Translations under genes and position numbers: made by a program
From: Betaproteobacteria bacterium
GTDB taxonomy: Bacteria > Pseudomonadota > Gammaproteobacteria > Burkholderiales > SG8-39
Assembly (NCBI GenBank): GCA_005884455.1
Contig: VBCH01000209.1
Coordinates: 1-54,772, forward strand
Length of the DNA stretch: 54,772 bases
Direction: 5' to 3'
In this document: positions 26,237-41,104 of the stretch, one piece after another
Numbering within the stretch: position 1 is the stretch's first letter
Layout: the number at the start of each line of letters is the position of its first letter
The notes under the pieces: generated by a model
The model's input: the letters and a program-made list of their open reading frames with translations, nothing else
Told to the model about the DNA's origin: nothing
Database searches by the model: none

Positions 26237-27097
26237 TCAGGCCGCCTGACCGTTCCCCTTCTTTTCGATTCCCTCGCCGACCACATACAGCACGAAGCGC
26301 GAAACCGACGCGCCACCGGCCTTGAGGAGAGCTTCCACGGTCTGTTTTCCGGCCGGATCCTTGACGAAAACTTGACCGAGCAGCGTTACTTCCCTCACAA
26401 ACTTCTGCACGCTGCCTTCGACCATCTTCTCGGCAATATTTGCCGGTTTGCCCGACTCGGCCGCTTTCGCTCTGGCGATATCGCGCTCCCTCTTCAGTAG
26501 CTCCGCAGGAACGTCATCGCGCGACAGGCCGAGCGGCTTGGACGCCGCGATGTGCATCGCTACATCCCGGCCGAGCTGGTCGTCGCCCCCGGAAATATCC
26601 ACCAGGACGCCGATCTTCTCCCCGATGTGAATATACCGATACAGGCGGCCCCTGGCCCCGATCCTGGCAAATCTGCGAATGGATATGTTCTCCCTGATGC
26701 GCCCGAAGAGCGCCTTGCGCGCCTCGTCCACGGTGACGCCGCCCAAAGGCAGCGCGTTCAGGGCGGCGAGGTCCGCAGGATTGCGTTGGGCGGCCAGTTC
26801 CGCGAGAGAAGCGGCAAAGTTCTTGAAATCCTCGGTCTTGGCGACGAAATCGGTCTCGCAGTTGACTTCCAAGATCGCGCCTGTTTTCGCGTCCGGCGCG
26901 ACATGAACCGCCACCACGCCCTCGGCAGCCGTGCGCGTCGCGGCCCGGGTCGCCTTGTTGCCGAGTCTGACGCGCAGGAGCTCCTCGGCCTTTGCTGAGT
27001 TGCCTTCGGCCTCGACCAGCGCCTTCTTGCATTCCATCATCGGCGCGTCGGTCTTGTCGCGCAGATCCTTGACCATGCTTGCGGTGATTTCCGCCAT
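26237..27097 (-). CDS. tsf: elongation factor Ts
   Basis: [25 protein letters not shown]. Confidence 0.97.
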   Translation of the reverse strand: MAEITASMVKDLRDKTDAPMMECKKALVEAEGNSAKAEELLRVRLGNKATRAATRTAAEGVVAVHVAPDAKTGAILEVNCETDFVAKTEDFKNFAASLAELAAQRNPADLAALNALPLGGVTVDEARKALFGRIRENISIRRFARIGARGRLYRYIHIGEKIGVLVDISGGDDQLGRDVAMHIAASKPLGLSRDDVPAELLKRERDIARAKAAESGKPANIAEKMVEGSVQKFVREVTLLGQVFVKDPAGKQTVEALLKAGGASVSRFVLYVVGEGIEKKGNGQAA

Positions 27098-27126
27098 TAC
27101 CTGGAACCTTGCTGCTGTGGAAGTTC

Positions 27127-27152
27127 AAAAAAAAAGGGCGGCCGCGCCCCTT
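27127..27152 (-). terminator. intrinsic terminator/attenuator between rpsB and tsf
   Basis: Minus strand AAGGGGCGCGGCCGCCC followed by T9. Confidence 0.75.
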
Positions 27153-27170
27153 CTGGGCTGCGATCGCCGA

Positions 27171-27923
27171 TCATTGCCCTTTCGCCCCGGACTCTTCGAC
27201 CTCGACGAACTCGTCGGAGGCCGCACCGATGATTTCCTGCACCACCTGGCTGCGGCCCTCCAGGATCGCATCGGCGATCCCGCGCGCGTACAGCCTTATC
27301 GCCCGACTCGAGTCGTCGTTGCCCGGAATGACGTAGGCGATTCCGTCCGGAGAGTGATTGGTGTCGACGACCCCGATGACGGGGATGCCGAGCTTTTTCG
27401 CCTCGGCGACGGCCCCCTTCTGGTAGCCGACGTCGATCACGAACAGCGCATCGGGCCGGTTGTCCAGCGCCTTGATGCCCCCGAGGCTGCGTTGCAGCTT
27501 TGCGAGCTCGCGCTGAAAGTGCAGAGCTTCCTTCTTCGGCAGCTTCTCCATGCTTCCGTCCTCGATCATCACCTCCATTTCCTTGAGGCGCTTGATCGAT
27601 TGGCGGACGGTCTTGAAGTTCGTGAGCATCCCGCCGAGCCACCGATGATCGACGAAAGGGGCGCCGCAACGCTCGGCTTCCTCGCGGATGATCTCGCGCG
27701 CCTGGCGCTTGGTTCCGACGAACAGAAGGGTGCCCTTGTTGGAGGCGAGTTGGCGCACGAATTTCATCGCCTCCTGGTACATCACCATCGTTTTCTCAAG
27801 GTTGATGATGTGGATCTTGTTGCGATGACCGAAGATGAAAGGCGCCATCTTCGGGTTCCAGTAGCGGGTCTGGTGGCCGAAATGCACGCCCGCTTCGAGC
27901 ATTTGGCGCATCGTGGTCGACAT
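27171..27923 (-). CDS. rpsB: 30S ribosomal protein S2
   Basis: [28 protein letters not shown]. Confidence 0.98.
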   Translation of the reverse strand: MSTTMRQMLEAGVHFGHQTRYWNPKMAPFIFGHRNKIHIINLEKTMVMYQEAMKFVRQLASNKGTLLFVGTKRQAREIIREEAERCGAPFVDHRWLGGMLTNFKTVRQSIKRLKEMEVMIEDGSMEKLPKKEALHFQRELAKLQRSLGGIKALDNRPDALFVIDVGYQKGAVAEAKKLGIPVIGVVDTNHSPDGIAYVIPGNDDSSRAIRLYARGIADAILEGRSQVVQEIIGAASDEFVEVEESGAKGQ

Positions 27924-28059
27924 GGTGACTCCGGTTAGGGTTACATTTCAGGGCCACCCCGGCCAAATGATCCGCCGAAATTCGATGAGAATGTCGCGGG
28001 CACCCTAACAGCGGAGCGGCAAAAATTTAGCCGAGCCCGAGCCCGGCTAGAGACTTAAA

Positions 28060-28089
28060 ATATTAGCACGCGGATCTAAAGCGATGCAA
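28060..28089 (-). promoter_or_regulatory. predicted sigma70 promoter of rpsB
   Basis: TTGCAT -18 bp- TAATAT on minus strand; implies a ~130-nt leader. Confidence 0.55.
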
Positions 28090-28212
28090 GTTTTTCCTGT
28101 GCAAACAGAGTTTTACTCCGCCCCGGGTCGCGGCCGCGAACCCTGTCTACGCGGGCCTGCGATTTGCCCCAACGAGGTCGATGACTTATCCTTCGCACTT
28201 TTTTGCTGAAGC

Positions 28213-29007
28213 ATGACGATACATCTGAAGACCGCCGAGGAAATCGAGCGCATGCGCATCGCCGGGCAGCTCGCCGGGGAAGTGCTTGACTTCGTCGCCC
28301 CGCGCGTCAAGCCAGGGGTCACGACCGGCGAGCTCGACCGTCTTTGCCATGACTTGATCGTCGAGGAGCAGAAGGCGATCCCCGCTCCGCTGAACTACGC
28401 GCCGCCCGGCTACAAGCCCTTTCCGAAGTCGATCTGCACCTCGGTCAACCACCAAGTCTGCCACGGCATTCCGGGCGAGCGTGTGCTCAAGGCGGGCGAC
28501 ATCCTCAATATCGACGTCACCGTGATCAAGGACGGTTTTCACGGCGATTCCAGCCGCATGTACTACGTCGGCGAACCCTCCATCCAGGCAAAGCGGCTGT
28601 GCGAGACCACTTACGAGTGCATGTGGCTCGGCATCCGCGAGGTGCGCCCCGGGGCCTTTCTAGGCGACGTCGGCGCGGCGATCCAGCAACACGCCGAATC
28701 CCATGGCTACAGCGTCGTGCGCGAGTTCTGCGGCCATGGAATCGGGCGAAAATTCCACGAAGAACCGCAGGTTCTGCACTACGGACGCTCCGGAACCGGC
28801 ACGCGCCTCCAGCCGGGAATGACCTTCACGATCGAACCGATGATCAACGCCGGCAAACCGGCGATCCGCGAGCTCGCCGACGGCTGGACCATCGTCACCA
28901 AGGACCACAGCCTGTCGGCGCAATGGGAGCACACCGTCCTGGTCACCGGTACGGGATTCGAGGTCCTGACCCTTTCCGCCGGCACGCCTCCTCCGCCAAA
29001 GCACTGA
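28213..29007 (+). CDS. map: type I methionine aminopeptidase
   Basis: NHQVCHGIPGERVLKAGDILNIDV; GHGIGRKFHEEPQVLHYG. Confidence 0.97.
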   Translation: MTIHLKTAEEIERMRIAGQLAGEVLDFVAPRVKPGVTTGELDRLCHDLIVEEQKAIPAPLNYAPPGYKPFPKSICTSVNHQVCHGIPGERVLKAGDILNIDVTVIKDGFHGDSSRMYYVGEPSIQAKRLCETTYECMWLGIREVRPGAFLGDVGAAIQQHAESHGYSVVREFCGHGIGRKFHEEPQVLHYGRSGTGTRLQPGMTFTIEPMINAGKPAIRELADGWTIVTKDHSLSAQWEHTVLVTGTGFEVLTLSAGTPPPPKH

Positions 29008-29011
29008 CTCC

Positions 29012-31597
29012 ATGCTGTCCCCTCACGCGACGCTTGCGGACGGCGGCGCCACCCTCGCCCGCCTGAAAGCCGGCGTGCAAGCCGAGCGGGCCGCGCTGCA
29101 GACAAAGTTCCGCGAGACGGCGGACGGCACCATGGTGCTGCGGGAGCATCGCCGCCTGGTCGACCGCGTATTGAAGGAGATGTGGCGACAGCTTCGATTG
29201 CCCGCACCGCTCGCGCTCCTCGCGGTCGGGGGCTACGGGCGCGGGGAGCTCTATCCTCATTCCGACGTCGACGTGCTGGTGCTGCTGCAGGACCCGGCCT
29301 CCGCCGGCCTCGCGGGCCAGATCGAAAAACTCGTGGGACGGCTCTGGGACGCCGGGCTCGAGCTCGCCCACAGCGTGCGCACAGTCGCCGAGTGCGTCGA
29401 GGAGGCAAGGAAGGACGTCACCGTGATGACCAGCCTCCTCGAGGCGAGGCAAGTCGCCGGAAACCGCGGGCTTTTCGCCCGCTTTGATCGCGCGCGACGG
29501 AATTGCCTCGACCCGGAGGTGTTTTTCAAGGCAAAGCGCCTGGAGCAGGAACAGCGCCATACCAAGTTCCAGGACAGCCCCTACAGCCTCGAGCCCAATC
29601 TCAAGGAGGCACCCGGCGGCCTTCGCGACCTGCAGGTGATCCTTTGGATCAGCCAGGCCTGCGGCCTGGGAAATTCCTGGGCGGAATTGGCACAACGCGC
29701 CCTGATTACCCGGGAAGAAGCGCGCCAGGTGCAAAGGCATCACAGATTTCTTCAAGACCTGCGCGTGCGCCTGCACTACGCTGCAGGGCGACGCGAGGAC
29801 CGGCTGCTGTTCGACTACCAGGACAGCCTGGCGCGCGAGCTCGGGTATTCCCCCACCGCGCACCGGCGCGCCGGCGAGCAGTTGATGCAGTCCTATTTCC
29901 GCACGGCGAAGGCGGTCACCCAGCTGAATACGATACTGCTGCAGAACATGGGCGCCGAGATTTTTCCCGCGAGGAATTCCGATGGTGCGAAGATCAGCGA
30001 AAAGTTCAGGAGGGTGGGCGAACTGCTGGAAGCGCACCCTGCCGATCTGTTCGAGCGCGAACCTACGGCGATCCTCGAGAGTTTTCTCGTCATGCAGCAG
30101 CACTCGGAGCTGAAAGGCATGACGGCGCAGACGCTGCGCGCGCTCTGGCGCGCGCGCACGCGCATCGACGCTGCTTTCCGAAGAGATCTGCGCAATCGCG
30201 CGATTTTCCTTTCCCTTCTGCAGCAGCCGCGCGGCATCGTGCACGAACTTCGGCGAATGAATCAATACGGCATCCTGGGAAGGTATCTGCCCGCGTTTCG
30301 TCGCATCGTCGGCCAGATGCAGCACGATCTGTTCCACGCGTACACCGTGGACCAGCACATCCTCACCGTCGTGCGCAACGTGCGCCGCTTCACGATGCTC
30401 GAGTTTGCGCACGAGTATCCGCTGTGCAGCCGTCTCATCGCCAGCCTCGAGCGCCATTGGCTGCTGTACATCGCGGCGATCTTCCACGACATTGCCAAAG
30501 GCCGCGGAGGCGATCACTCGCAGCTGGGCAGGATCGAGGCGCGGCGTTTCTGCCGCGAGCATGGCCTTGCGGCCGAAGACACGCAGCTCGTCGAGTTCCT
30601 GGTCGAGCACCATCTCACCATGTCGTCGGTGGCGCAGAAGCAGGACCTGTCCGATCCAGAGGTCCTGCGGCGCTTCGCCGATGTCGTTGGCACCGAGCGG
30701 CAGCTGGTCGCGCTCTATCTGCTCACGGTCGCGGACATCCGCGGCACGAGCCCCAAGGTGTGGAACGCTTGGAAAGGCAAGCTTCTCGAGGATCTTTTCC
30801 GCGCGACACAGCATCTGCTGAAGGGCGGGAAGCTCGAGGCGGACCAGTACATCCAAGGCAAGCAGGAAGAAGCCAAGCGCCTGTTGCGCCTCTACGGCCT
30901 GTCGGACACCGTCCAGGATGCCCTGTGGCGCCATTTCGATGTCCCGTATTTCCTGCGCCACGACGCCCAGGAGATCGCCTGGCATGCGCGGCTGCTGCAC
31001 CACCGAGAGAGCGCGGACAAGCCGGTGGTCAAGGCGCGTCTCTCGCCGGCAGGCGAAGGGCTGCAGGTCATGATCTACGTGCCCGACCAGCGCGAGCTGT
31101 TCGCGCGCATCTCGGGCTACTTCGGGTCGATCGGCTTCAGCATCGTCGACGCCAAGATCTACACCACCCGCCACGGGTACGCGCTCGACACCTTCCAGGT
31201 CATGGACATCGGGAGCGTTCCGCATCCGCGGGACATGATCGCCCAGATCGAGTCCGAACTCGCCGACTGGCTGGCGAACCAGGTTCCCCTGCCGCAGCCA
31301 GTACAGGGGCGGGTGTCGCGACGCGTCAAGCACTTCCCCATCGCACCGGAAGTGCGCATCGTCCCGGACGAGAAAGGGCAGTACCACTCCCTCTCGATCA
31401 CCGCCGGCGACCGGCCCGGCCTGCTCTATGCCATCGCGCTGGTGCTCAGCCGTTACGGGGTCAGCCTGCACACCGCCAAGATCGCTACGCTCGGCGAGCG
31501 CGCGGAGGATGTGTTCGTAGTGTCCGGCGCTGCGCTCGCCAATCCGAAGACCGTGCTGCAGCTCGAGACCGACCTGCTCAAGGCGCTGCAGGCCTAG
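29012..31597 (+). CDS. glnD: [protein-PII] uridylyltransferase
   Basis: GGYGRGELYPHSDVDVLVL; HDIAKGRGGDHS HD domain; two ACT domains. Confidence 0.97.
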   Translation: MLSPHATLADGGATLARLKAGVQAERAALQTKFRETADGTMVLREHRRLVDRVLKEMWRQLRLPAPLALLAVGGYGRGELYPHSDVDVLVLLQDPASAGLAGQIEKLVGRLWDAGLELAHSVRTVAECVEEARKDVTVMTSLLEARQVAGNRGLFARFDRARRNCLDPEVFFKAKRLEQEQRHTKFQDSPYSLEPNLKEAPGGLRDLQVILWISQACGLGNSWAELAQRALITREEARQVQRHHRFLQDLRVRLHYAAGRREDRLLFDYQDSLARELGYSPTAHRRAGEQLMQSYFRTAKAVTQLNTILLQNMGAEIFPARNSDGAKISEKFRRVGELLEAHPADLFEREPTAILESFLVMQQHSELKGMTAQTLRALWRARTRIDAAFRRDLRNRAIFLSLLQQPRGIVHELRRMNQYGILGRYLPAFRRIVGQMQHDLFHAYTVDQHILTVVRNVRRFTMLEFAHEYPLCSRLIASLERHWLLYIAAIFHDIAKGRGGDHSQLGRIEARRFCREHGLAAEDTQLVEFLVEHHLTMSSVAQKQDLSDPEVLRRFADVVGTERQLVALYLLTVADIRGTSPKVWNAWKGKLLEDLFRATQHLLKGGKLEADQYIQGKQEEAKRLLRLYGLSDTVQDALWRHFDVPYFLRHDAQEIAWHARLLHHRESADKPVVKARLSPAGEGLQVMIYVPDQRELFARISGYFGSIGFSIVDAKIYTTRHGYALDTFQVMDIGSVPHPRDMIAQIESELADWLANQVPLPQPVQGRVSRRVKHFPIAPEVRIVPDEKGQYHSLSITAGDRPGLLYAIALVLSRYGVSLHTAKIATLGERAEDVFVVSGAALANPKTVLQLETDLLKALQA

Positions 31598-31613
31598 ACG
31601 CAGCCCCGGATTC

Positions 31614-32144
31614 TCATTCGTCGATCACGTCCTGATCGGGAAACAGGACCTCGACGAAGCCGAATTGGGACATGTCGCGGATGCGCATCGGATACAGGAT
31701 TCCGTCGAGGTGATCGCATTCATGCTGCACGACCCGCGCATGGAATCCTTCGACGCTCCGATCGATGGTAAGCCCCGATTCGTCGAAGCCCTCGTACCTC
31801 AGCCGCCTGAAGCGCGGCACGACTCCGCGCATGCCCGGGACCGACAGGCAGCCCTCCCAGTCCTCTTCCATTTCCTCGCCGATCGGCGTGATGACCGGAT
31901 TGACGAGCACCGTGTCCGGAACTTCCTCCGCGTCGGGGTAGCGGGGATTGCGCGTGACTCCGAAAATGACCACGCGCAGCGAGACGCCGATCTGCGGGGC
32001 GGCGAGCCCGGCGCCATTCAGGTACGCCATGGTGTCGCGCATGTCGACGATCAGCTCGCGCAGCTGCGGCGTGCCGAACGCCTTTACCGGTTGCGATTTC
32101 TCGAGCAGCCGCAGATCACCCATTTTCAGGACCTCGCGGATCAT
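31614..32144 (-). CDS. def: peptide deformylase
   Basis: [32 protein letters not shown]. Confidence 0.96.
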   Translation of the reverse strand: MIREVLKMGDLRLLEKSQPVKAFGTPQLRELIVDMRDTMAYLNGAGLAAPQIGVSLRVVIFGVTRNPRYPDAEEVPDTVLVNPVITPIGEEMEEDWEGCLSVPGMRGVVPRFRRLRYEGFDESGLTIDRSVEGFHARVVQHECDHLDGILYPMRIRDMSQFGFVEVLFPDQDVIDE

Positions 32145-32875
32145 GCCGCCACCAGCGCTTCGATGATCTTTCGCACCCGGCCCACAGTGTCCCTCAGTAC
32201 TTCGTCGATCTCTTGCAGCCGTACGCCGCGGGCGCTTGCGCCTCGGCCGGCGGCATGATTGACGACCACTGCGATCGCCGCGTAGGCCAGCTCGATCTCG
32301 CGCGCCAGGGTCGCCTCGGGCATCCCGGTCATGCCGACGATGTCGGCGCCGTCGCGCTCCAGCCGGTCGATCTCCGCGGCCGTCTCCAGTCTCGGACCCT
32401 GGGTTGCCGCATAGACGGCGCCGTCGACGGCGGCCTCTTCGCAGGCTTTTGCCGCCGTAAGAAGCCTGCTGCGCAACTCGCCGGTGTACGGCTCGGTGAA
32501 GTCGATGTGCTTCACGGGGGCCTCGTTCTCGAAAAACGTGTTCATCCGACCGCAGGTGTAGTCGATGATCTGGTGCGGGACGACGATCCTCCCCGGACCG
32601 AGGTCTGCGCGGATGCCGCCGACCGAGACGACCGAAACGATGTCGCCGACGCCCTGCTCCTTGAGCGCCCACAAGTTGGCGCGGTAGTTCACTTGGTGGG
32701 GCGGAATCGTGTGGCCGTAGCCGTGGCGCGCGAGGAACACCACCGTTACGCCGCGGATCACTCCGAAAGTGAGCGGCCCGGAGGGCTCCCCATAGGGAGT
32801 CCGCACGACTTGGCGACGCGAAACATCGAGATTGGAGAGCTGTGTCAGCCCGGTGCCGCCGATGATTGCGAGCAT
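32141..32875 (-). CDS. S-methyl-5'-thioinosine phosphorylase (MTAP/PNP family)
   Basis: [71 protein letters not shown] resembles Pseudomonas MTIP. Confidence 0.88.
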   Translation of the reverse strand: MLAIIGGTGLTQLSNLDVSRRQVVRTPYGEPSGPLTFGVIRGVTVVFLARHGYGHTIPPHQVNYRANLWALKEQGVGDIVSVVSVGGIRADLGPGRIVVPHQIIDYTCGRMNTFFENEAPVKHIDFTEPYTGELRSRLLTAAKACEEAAVDGAVYAATQGPRLETAAEIDRLERDGADIVGMTGMPEATLAREIELAYAAIAVVVNHAAGRGASARGVRLQEIDEVLRDTVGRVRKIIEALVAA

Positions 32876-32881
32876 GTGCGC

Positions 32882-33427
32882 TCAGGAATCCTTTACCGCG
32901 TAGATTTCCGGAAGGTTGCGCCAGGCACCGGATACATCCATCCCGCAGCCGAACACGTAGCGGTTGGGCAGCTTCAAACCGACGAAATCGGGGACGATGG
33001 GCTTGTCGCGGCCTATGTCCTTGTCAGTGAGCACGGCGCTGTGGAACGCCGCCGCACCGAGCGAGCTCACACGGTCACGGATCGCCGCGAGCGTTTCACC
33101 TCCGTCGAGGATGTCATCCAGCACGAGCACGGTGCGGTCCCTGACGTTCTCGCGCGGCGCCACCGTCCATACGATCCTGCCGCCCGAGGTCGCGCTACCG
33201 TAGCGCGATGCATGGATATAGTCGAACTCGAGCGGGAAGCGCAGCCGAGGCAGGAGATGTCCAGCAAAGAATATCGAACCGCCCATCACGGCGAGCACCA
33301 GAGGATAGCGGTCTTTCAGTCTCGCCGTGATCTCCCCTGCAAGGCGCGCGATCGCGGCATGCACCGTGGCTTCGTCGCACAATCGGTCGGCGCCTTCCAG
33401 GATCTTCCAGGCCTCGTCGGGCGTCAT
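32882..33427 (-). CDS. hpt: hypoxanthine-guanine phosphoribosyltransferase
   Basis: [21 protein letters not shown]-binding loop; [14 protein letters not shown]. Confidence 0.9.
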   Translation of the reverse strand: MTPDEAWKILEGADRLCDEATVHAAIARLAGEITARLKDRYPLVLAVMGGSIFFAGHLLPRLRFPLEFDYIHASRYGSATSGGRIVWTVAPRENVRDRTVLVLDDILDGGETLAAIRDRVSSLGAAAFHSAVLTDKDIGRDKPIVPDFVGLKLPNRYVFGCGMDVSGAWRNLPEIYAVKDS

Positions 33428-33463
33428 GACGCCAGAAGTATAGCGCCCCCCGCCCCGGGCTCT

Positions 33464-37469
<4,006 letters not shown>

Positions 37470-37471
37470 GG

Positions 37472-40400
37472 TCAGGCGACGGCGGGTTCTTCCCGCAGCT
37501 TCAATGCTTCCTCGATGTCCACCGCCACGACCCGCGATACGCCCCGCTCCTGCATGGTGACCCCGACCAGCTGGTGCGCCATCTCCATGGTGATCTTATT
37601 GTGGCTGATGAACAGGAACTGGGTCTGTTGCGACATTTTTTCGACCAGATCGCAGAACCGTTCGGTGTTGGCGTCATCGAGCGGCGCGTCGACTTCGTCG
37701 AGCAGGCAGAACGGCGCGGGGTTGAGCTGGAAAAAGGAAAACACCAGAGCGATCGCGGTGAGCGCCTTCTCCCCCCCCGAGAGCAGGTGGATGGTCGTGT
37801 TCTTTTTTCCTGGAGGACGCCCCATCACCTGCACACCGCAATCGAGAATTTCCTCGCCCGTCATGATGAGCTGGGCCTCGCCGCCGCCGAAGAGCGCCGG
37901 GAACATCTCGCCGAAGCCGCGATTCACCGTGTCGAACGTGCTTTGCAGCAATGCCCTCGTTTCACGGTCTATGCGGCGGATCGCGTTCTCGAGGGTCTCC
38001 ACGGCAGCGCTGAGGTCGGCCGCCTGGGCGTCGAGAAACTGCTTGCGTTCCTGGCTGGCGGTGAGCTCCTCCAGGGCCGCCATGTTGATTGCACCGAGCT
38101 CCGCGATCACATTGGTGAGGCGCGTGATCTCGCCCTGCAGCGAAGCCGCTCGTTGACCTTCCTTCAGTACTCCCGCCAAGGCGACTTCATCGGCGCCCGC
38201 CTCGCGAAGTTGCTGTGCGAACTGCTCGCCCGTGATTCGCGCCGCCTGTTCTTTCAGCCTGAGCTCCGCGATGCGGTCGCGCAGCGGCTGGAGTTTCTGT
38301 TCGCGGGCAAGTCGCGCCTCTTCGGAGGAGCGCAATCGGCTGGCAATTTCCTCCTGGCGGCTTCGTTCTCCCGCCAGGCTCTGCTCTCGCGCGATCCGCG
38401 TCGCAAGCCCGCGTTGAAGCTCTCCGCGCAACGCCCCATCGTCCAGGCCAGCCAGCTCGGCCTGGAGCTGCTCGAGGCTCCGCTCCGCATTTTGTGAATG
38501 CTCCAGCAATACTTTAGATGATCTTTCTATTTCATTGATTTTACTTATACATTCTTTCTCGGCATAGCCCGCCTCCTGAACTTCACGCTCTGCCAACAGC
38601 ACCGCCTGGCGCTGCGCCTCGAGCTTGCGCTCTGCTGCGTCCTGCTCCTCCCGGGTCGATTCCAGCTTGCGGTAGAGTGCATCGATCTCGCTCTGATGCC
38701 GCTCGAGGCCGGTTTCTGCAGCCGCCTGGCTGGCCTCTTCCTGGGCCTGCTGCAGCTTAATCTCACTGAGTTCCCCGTCCAGCTGCCGGCTCCGCTCCTG
38801 GTACCGCTCTTCGCCCTGGGTCAGCTTCAGGTTTTCCAGCTGACGCTCGTGATGGCGCTGTTTGAGGGCTGCCCCCGCCGCCCGCAGCTTGGCGAGCCCC
38901 TCGTCGTGCTCGGCGAGAGAGCGATCGAGCCCGGAGAGCTCGGCGCGGCTGTTCTCGATCGAATCCTCGTGCCCGCGCGCTTGCGCCTCTAGCGCTTCGA
39001 TTTCGCGTTGCCGGGCGAGAATCCCGGTGTCCGCCGGATCGGGCGCGTGAAAACTCACGCCGAAGCGGCTGAACTGGTGGCCCTCACGGTTGATCAGCAC
39101 CAACTGGGGTGACAATCCCATGCGGATCAGCAGTCTCGGCACGCCCTCCACGGCGTAGTAGGGCGCAAGCCACGCCGCGACGACACCGCTCACCGCGGGT
39201 TCGATGGCCTCGACGTAGTCGGCAAGTGGCTTGAGGCCCGCCTCGTGCCGCAGTTTTGCCTCGGTTCCAGGGAGAAAGGCGCTAACCCTTGCAGGCGGCG
39301 GATCCTCCAGCAATCGCTGCAGCAACTCGGGGTCGGACATCTCCATGGCGTGCAAGCGCTCGCGCAAGGCCGATTCCACCGCGGTCTCCCAACCGGCTTC
39401 GACGCGAATTTTCTGCCACAGCCGCGGTTTTGACGTCAGCTGATGCCGGCCGATCCAATCCTGGATCTTGCTGTTCTCCTCGACCTGGTTCTGGATTTTC
39501 TGCAGCGTTAACAATCTGCCCTCCAGAGCCGAAGACTCGCGCTCGAGCATCTGCAAACTGTCGACGCAGGCGCGGCGCTGACGATCCAAGGCTTCCCGCG
39601 CTGCCTCGAGCTGGGCGAGCAATGCTTCCTGGCGGGAAAGCTCGGCACTGCTCTGCGCCAGCTCCTGCTCGAGGCGCACCAGCAGTTGCGCATCGGGTGC
39701 GACCAGCTCGGCCCGCTCGGCGAGCAATCTCTCCTCGCGCTGCTCCAGCCCTTGCAGCGTCTTGCCGGCATGCTCGAGGTGCGTCTGCTCCACCTGGAAC
39801 GCCTGCTCGGCCTGTGCGATGCGCTCGCGCTCGCCGGCGATCCTTCCCTGGAGCAGGCGGGCCGCCTGCTCCGCTTTCGGCAGCTTGAGCTGCTCGTCTG
39901 CGAGCTTGCGCCTGGCCTGCTCCAGGGCGTTTCGCGACTCCTGGAGGCGCGTCTCCCGGGTCCGGAGCGCCTCGTGCTGCTCGACCTCGCTCCGCCTCCC
40001 GGCGTCGCGCTGCGCGCGAAGCTGCGCAAGCTGCGCCTCGAGGCGCTGCCGGGTATCGGCAACGAAGCGTATTTCCGTTTCAAGGCGTGAGACATCGGCG
40101 TTGGCGCCGTAGAGCTCCCCTTGCGCGGCGCTCAGCGCGTCCCCCGAAGCGTCGTGCTCCGCCCGCGCCTGCTCGAGCTCGCGCTCGATTCCGCGCAGCC
40201 GCGCGGTCTCGGATTCGAGCTCGGTCGCGCTACGCTCGATTTCGCGGGTATGACGTTGCGCCTCCGTCTCCGCCTCGTTGCGTCGCAGGAGCCACAGGAG
40301 ATTTTGCTTTTGGGCCCGATCAGTCGAGAGCTCGTTGTATCTCCGGGCGACCTCGGCCTGCTTTTCCAGTCGCTCGATCTGTGACCCGAGTTCCTGGCGG

Positions 40401-40990
40401 ATGTCGCTCAAACGCGCGAGGTTGTCGCGCGTGCCGGCGAGGCGATGCTCGGTTTCGCGCCGCCGCTCCTTGTACTTGGACACTCCCGCCGCTTCCTCGA
40501 GAAACACGCGCAATTCCTCGGGTCTTGCTTCGATGATCCGCGAGATCATTCCCTGCTCGATGATCGCGTACGCCCGCGGACCCAGGCCCGTGCCGAGAAA
40601 AATGTCCTGCACGTCGCGGCGGCGGACGTGCGTGTTGTTGATGAAATAGGAGGATTCGCCGTCCCGCTGCAGTACGCGCTTCACCGAGATCTCGGCGTAC
40701 TGGGACCATTGGCCGGCCGCCCTGCCGAGGCTGTTGTCGAAGAACAACTCCACGCTCGCCCGCGCGACGGGTTTTCGCAGCGACGAACCGTTGAAGATCA
40801 CATCCTGCATCGACTCGCCGCGCAGAGCGGAGGCGCGCGACTCCCCGAGAACCCATCGCACGGCGTCGATGATGTTCGACTTCCCGCACCCGTTCGGGCC
40901 GACCACGCCGACCAGTTGGCCCGGAATGCTCACGATGGACGGATCGACGAACGACTTGAACCCGGCGAGCTTGATTTGTGTGAGCCGCAC
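37472..40990 (-). CDS. smc: chromosome segregation protein SMC
   Basis: GFKSFVDPSIVSIPGQLVGVVGPNGCGKSNIIDAVRWVLGE; LSGGEKALTAIALVF; DEVDAPLDDANTERF. Confidence 0.97.
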   Translation of the reverse strand: MRLTQIKLAGFKSFVDPSIVSIPGQLVGVVGPNGCGKSNIIDAVRWVLGESRASALRGESMQDVIFNGSSLRKPVARASVELFFDNSLGRAAGQWSQYAEISVKRVLQRDGESSYFINNTHVRRRDVQDIFLGTGLGPRAYAIIEQGMISRIIEARPEELRVFLEEAAGVSKYKERRRETEHRLAGTRDNLARLSDIRQELGSQIERLEKQAEVARRYNELSTDRAQKQNLLWLLRRNEAETEAQRHTREIERSATELESETARLRGIERELEQARAEHDASGDALSAAQGELYGANADVSRLETEIRFVADTRQRLEAQLAQLRAQRDAGRRSEVEQHEALRTRETRLQESRNALEQARRKLADEQLKLPKAEQAARLLQGRIAGERERIAQAEQAFQVEQTHLEHAGKTLQGLEQREERLLAERAELVAPDAQLLVRLEQELAQSSAELSRQEALLAQLEAAREALDRQRRACVDSLQMLERESSALEGRLLTLQKIQNQVEENSKIQDWIGRHQLTSKPRLWQKIRVEAGWETAVESALRERLHAMEMSDPELLQRLLEDPPPARVSAFLPGTEAKLRHEAGLKPLADYVEAIEPAVSGVVAAWLAPYYAVEGVPRLLIRMGLSPQLVLINREGHQFSRFGVSFHAPDPADTGILARQREIEALEAQARGHEDSIENSRAELSGLDRSLAEHDEGLAKLRAAGAALKQRHHERQLENLKLTQGEERYQERSRQLDGELSEIKLQQAQEEASQAAAETGLERHQSEIDALYRKLESTREEQDAAERKLEAQRQAVLLAEREVQEAGYAEKECISKINEIERSSKVLLEHSQNAERSLEQLQAELAGLDDGALRGELQRGLATRIAREQSLAGERSRQEEIASRLRSSEEARLAREQKLQPLRDRIAELRLKEQAARITGEQFAQQLREAGADEVALAGVLKEGQRAASLQGEITRLTNVIAELGAINMAALEELTASQERKQFLDAQAADLSAAVETLENAIRRIDRETRALLQSTFDTVNRGFGEMFPALFGGGEAQLIMTGEEILDCGVQVMGRPPGKKNTTIHLLSGGEKALTAIALVFSFFQLNPAPFCLLDEVDAPLDDANTERFCDLVEKMSQQTQFLFISHNKITMEMAHQLVGVTMQERGVSRVVAVDIEEALKLREEPAVA

Positions 40991-41104
40991 GCTAGCAGAA
41001 GACGCTACGAATCCAGGTAAAAGAAAACCGGCCGTCAGCCGGGTTCATCGTCGATAAAACGGAGCCCCTATAATACCATCTCCAACTTCGCACCCGGACC
41101 CTGA

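Noticed and set aside
41040-41104. Possible preQ1 riboswitch upstream of queF
   Set aside because: The leader is very short and does not show the preQ1 aptamer pattern; only a possible TATAAT -10 box was seen.
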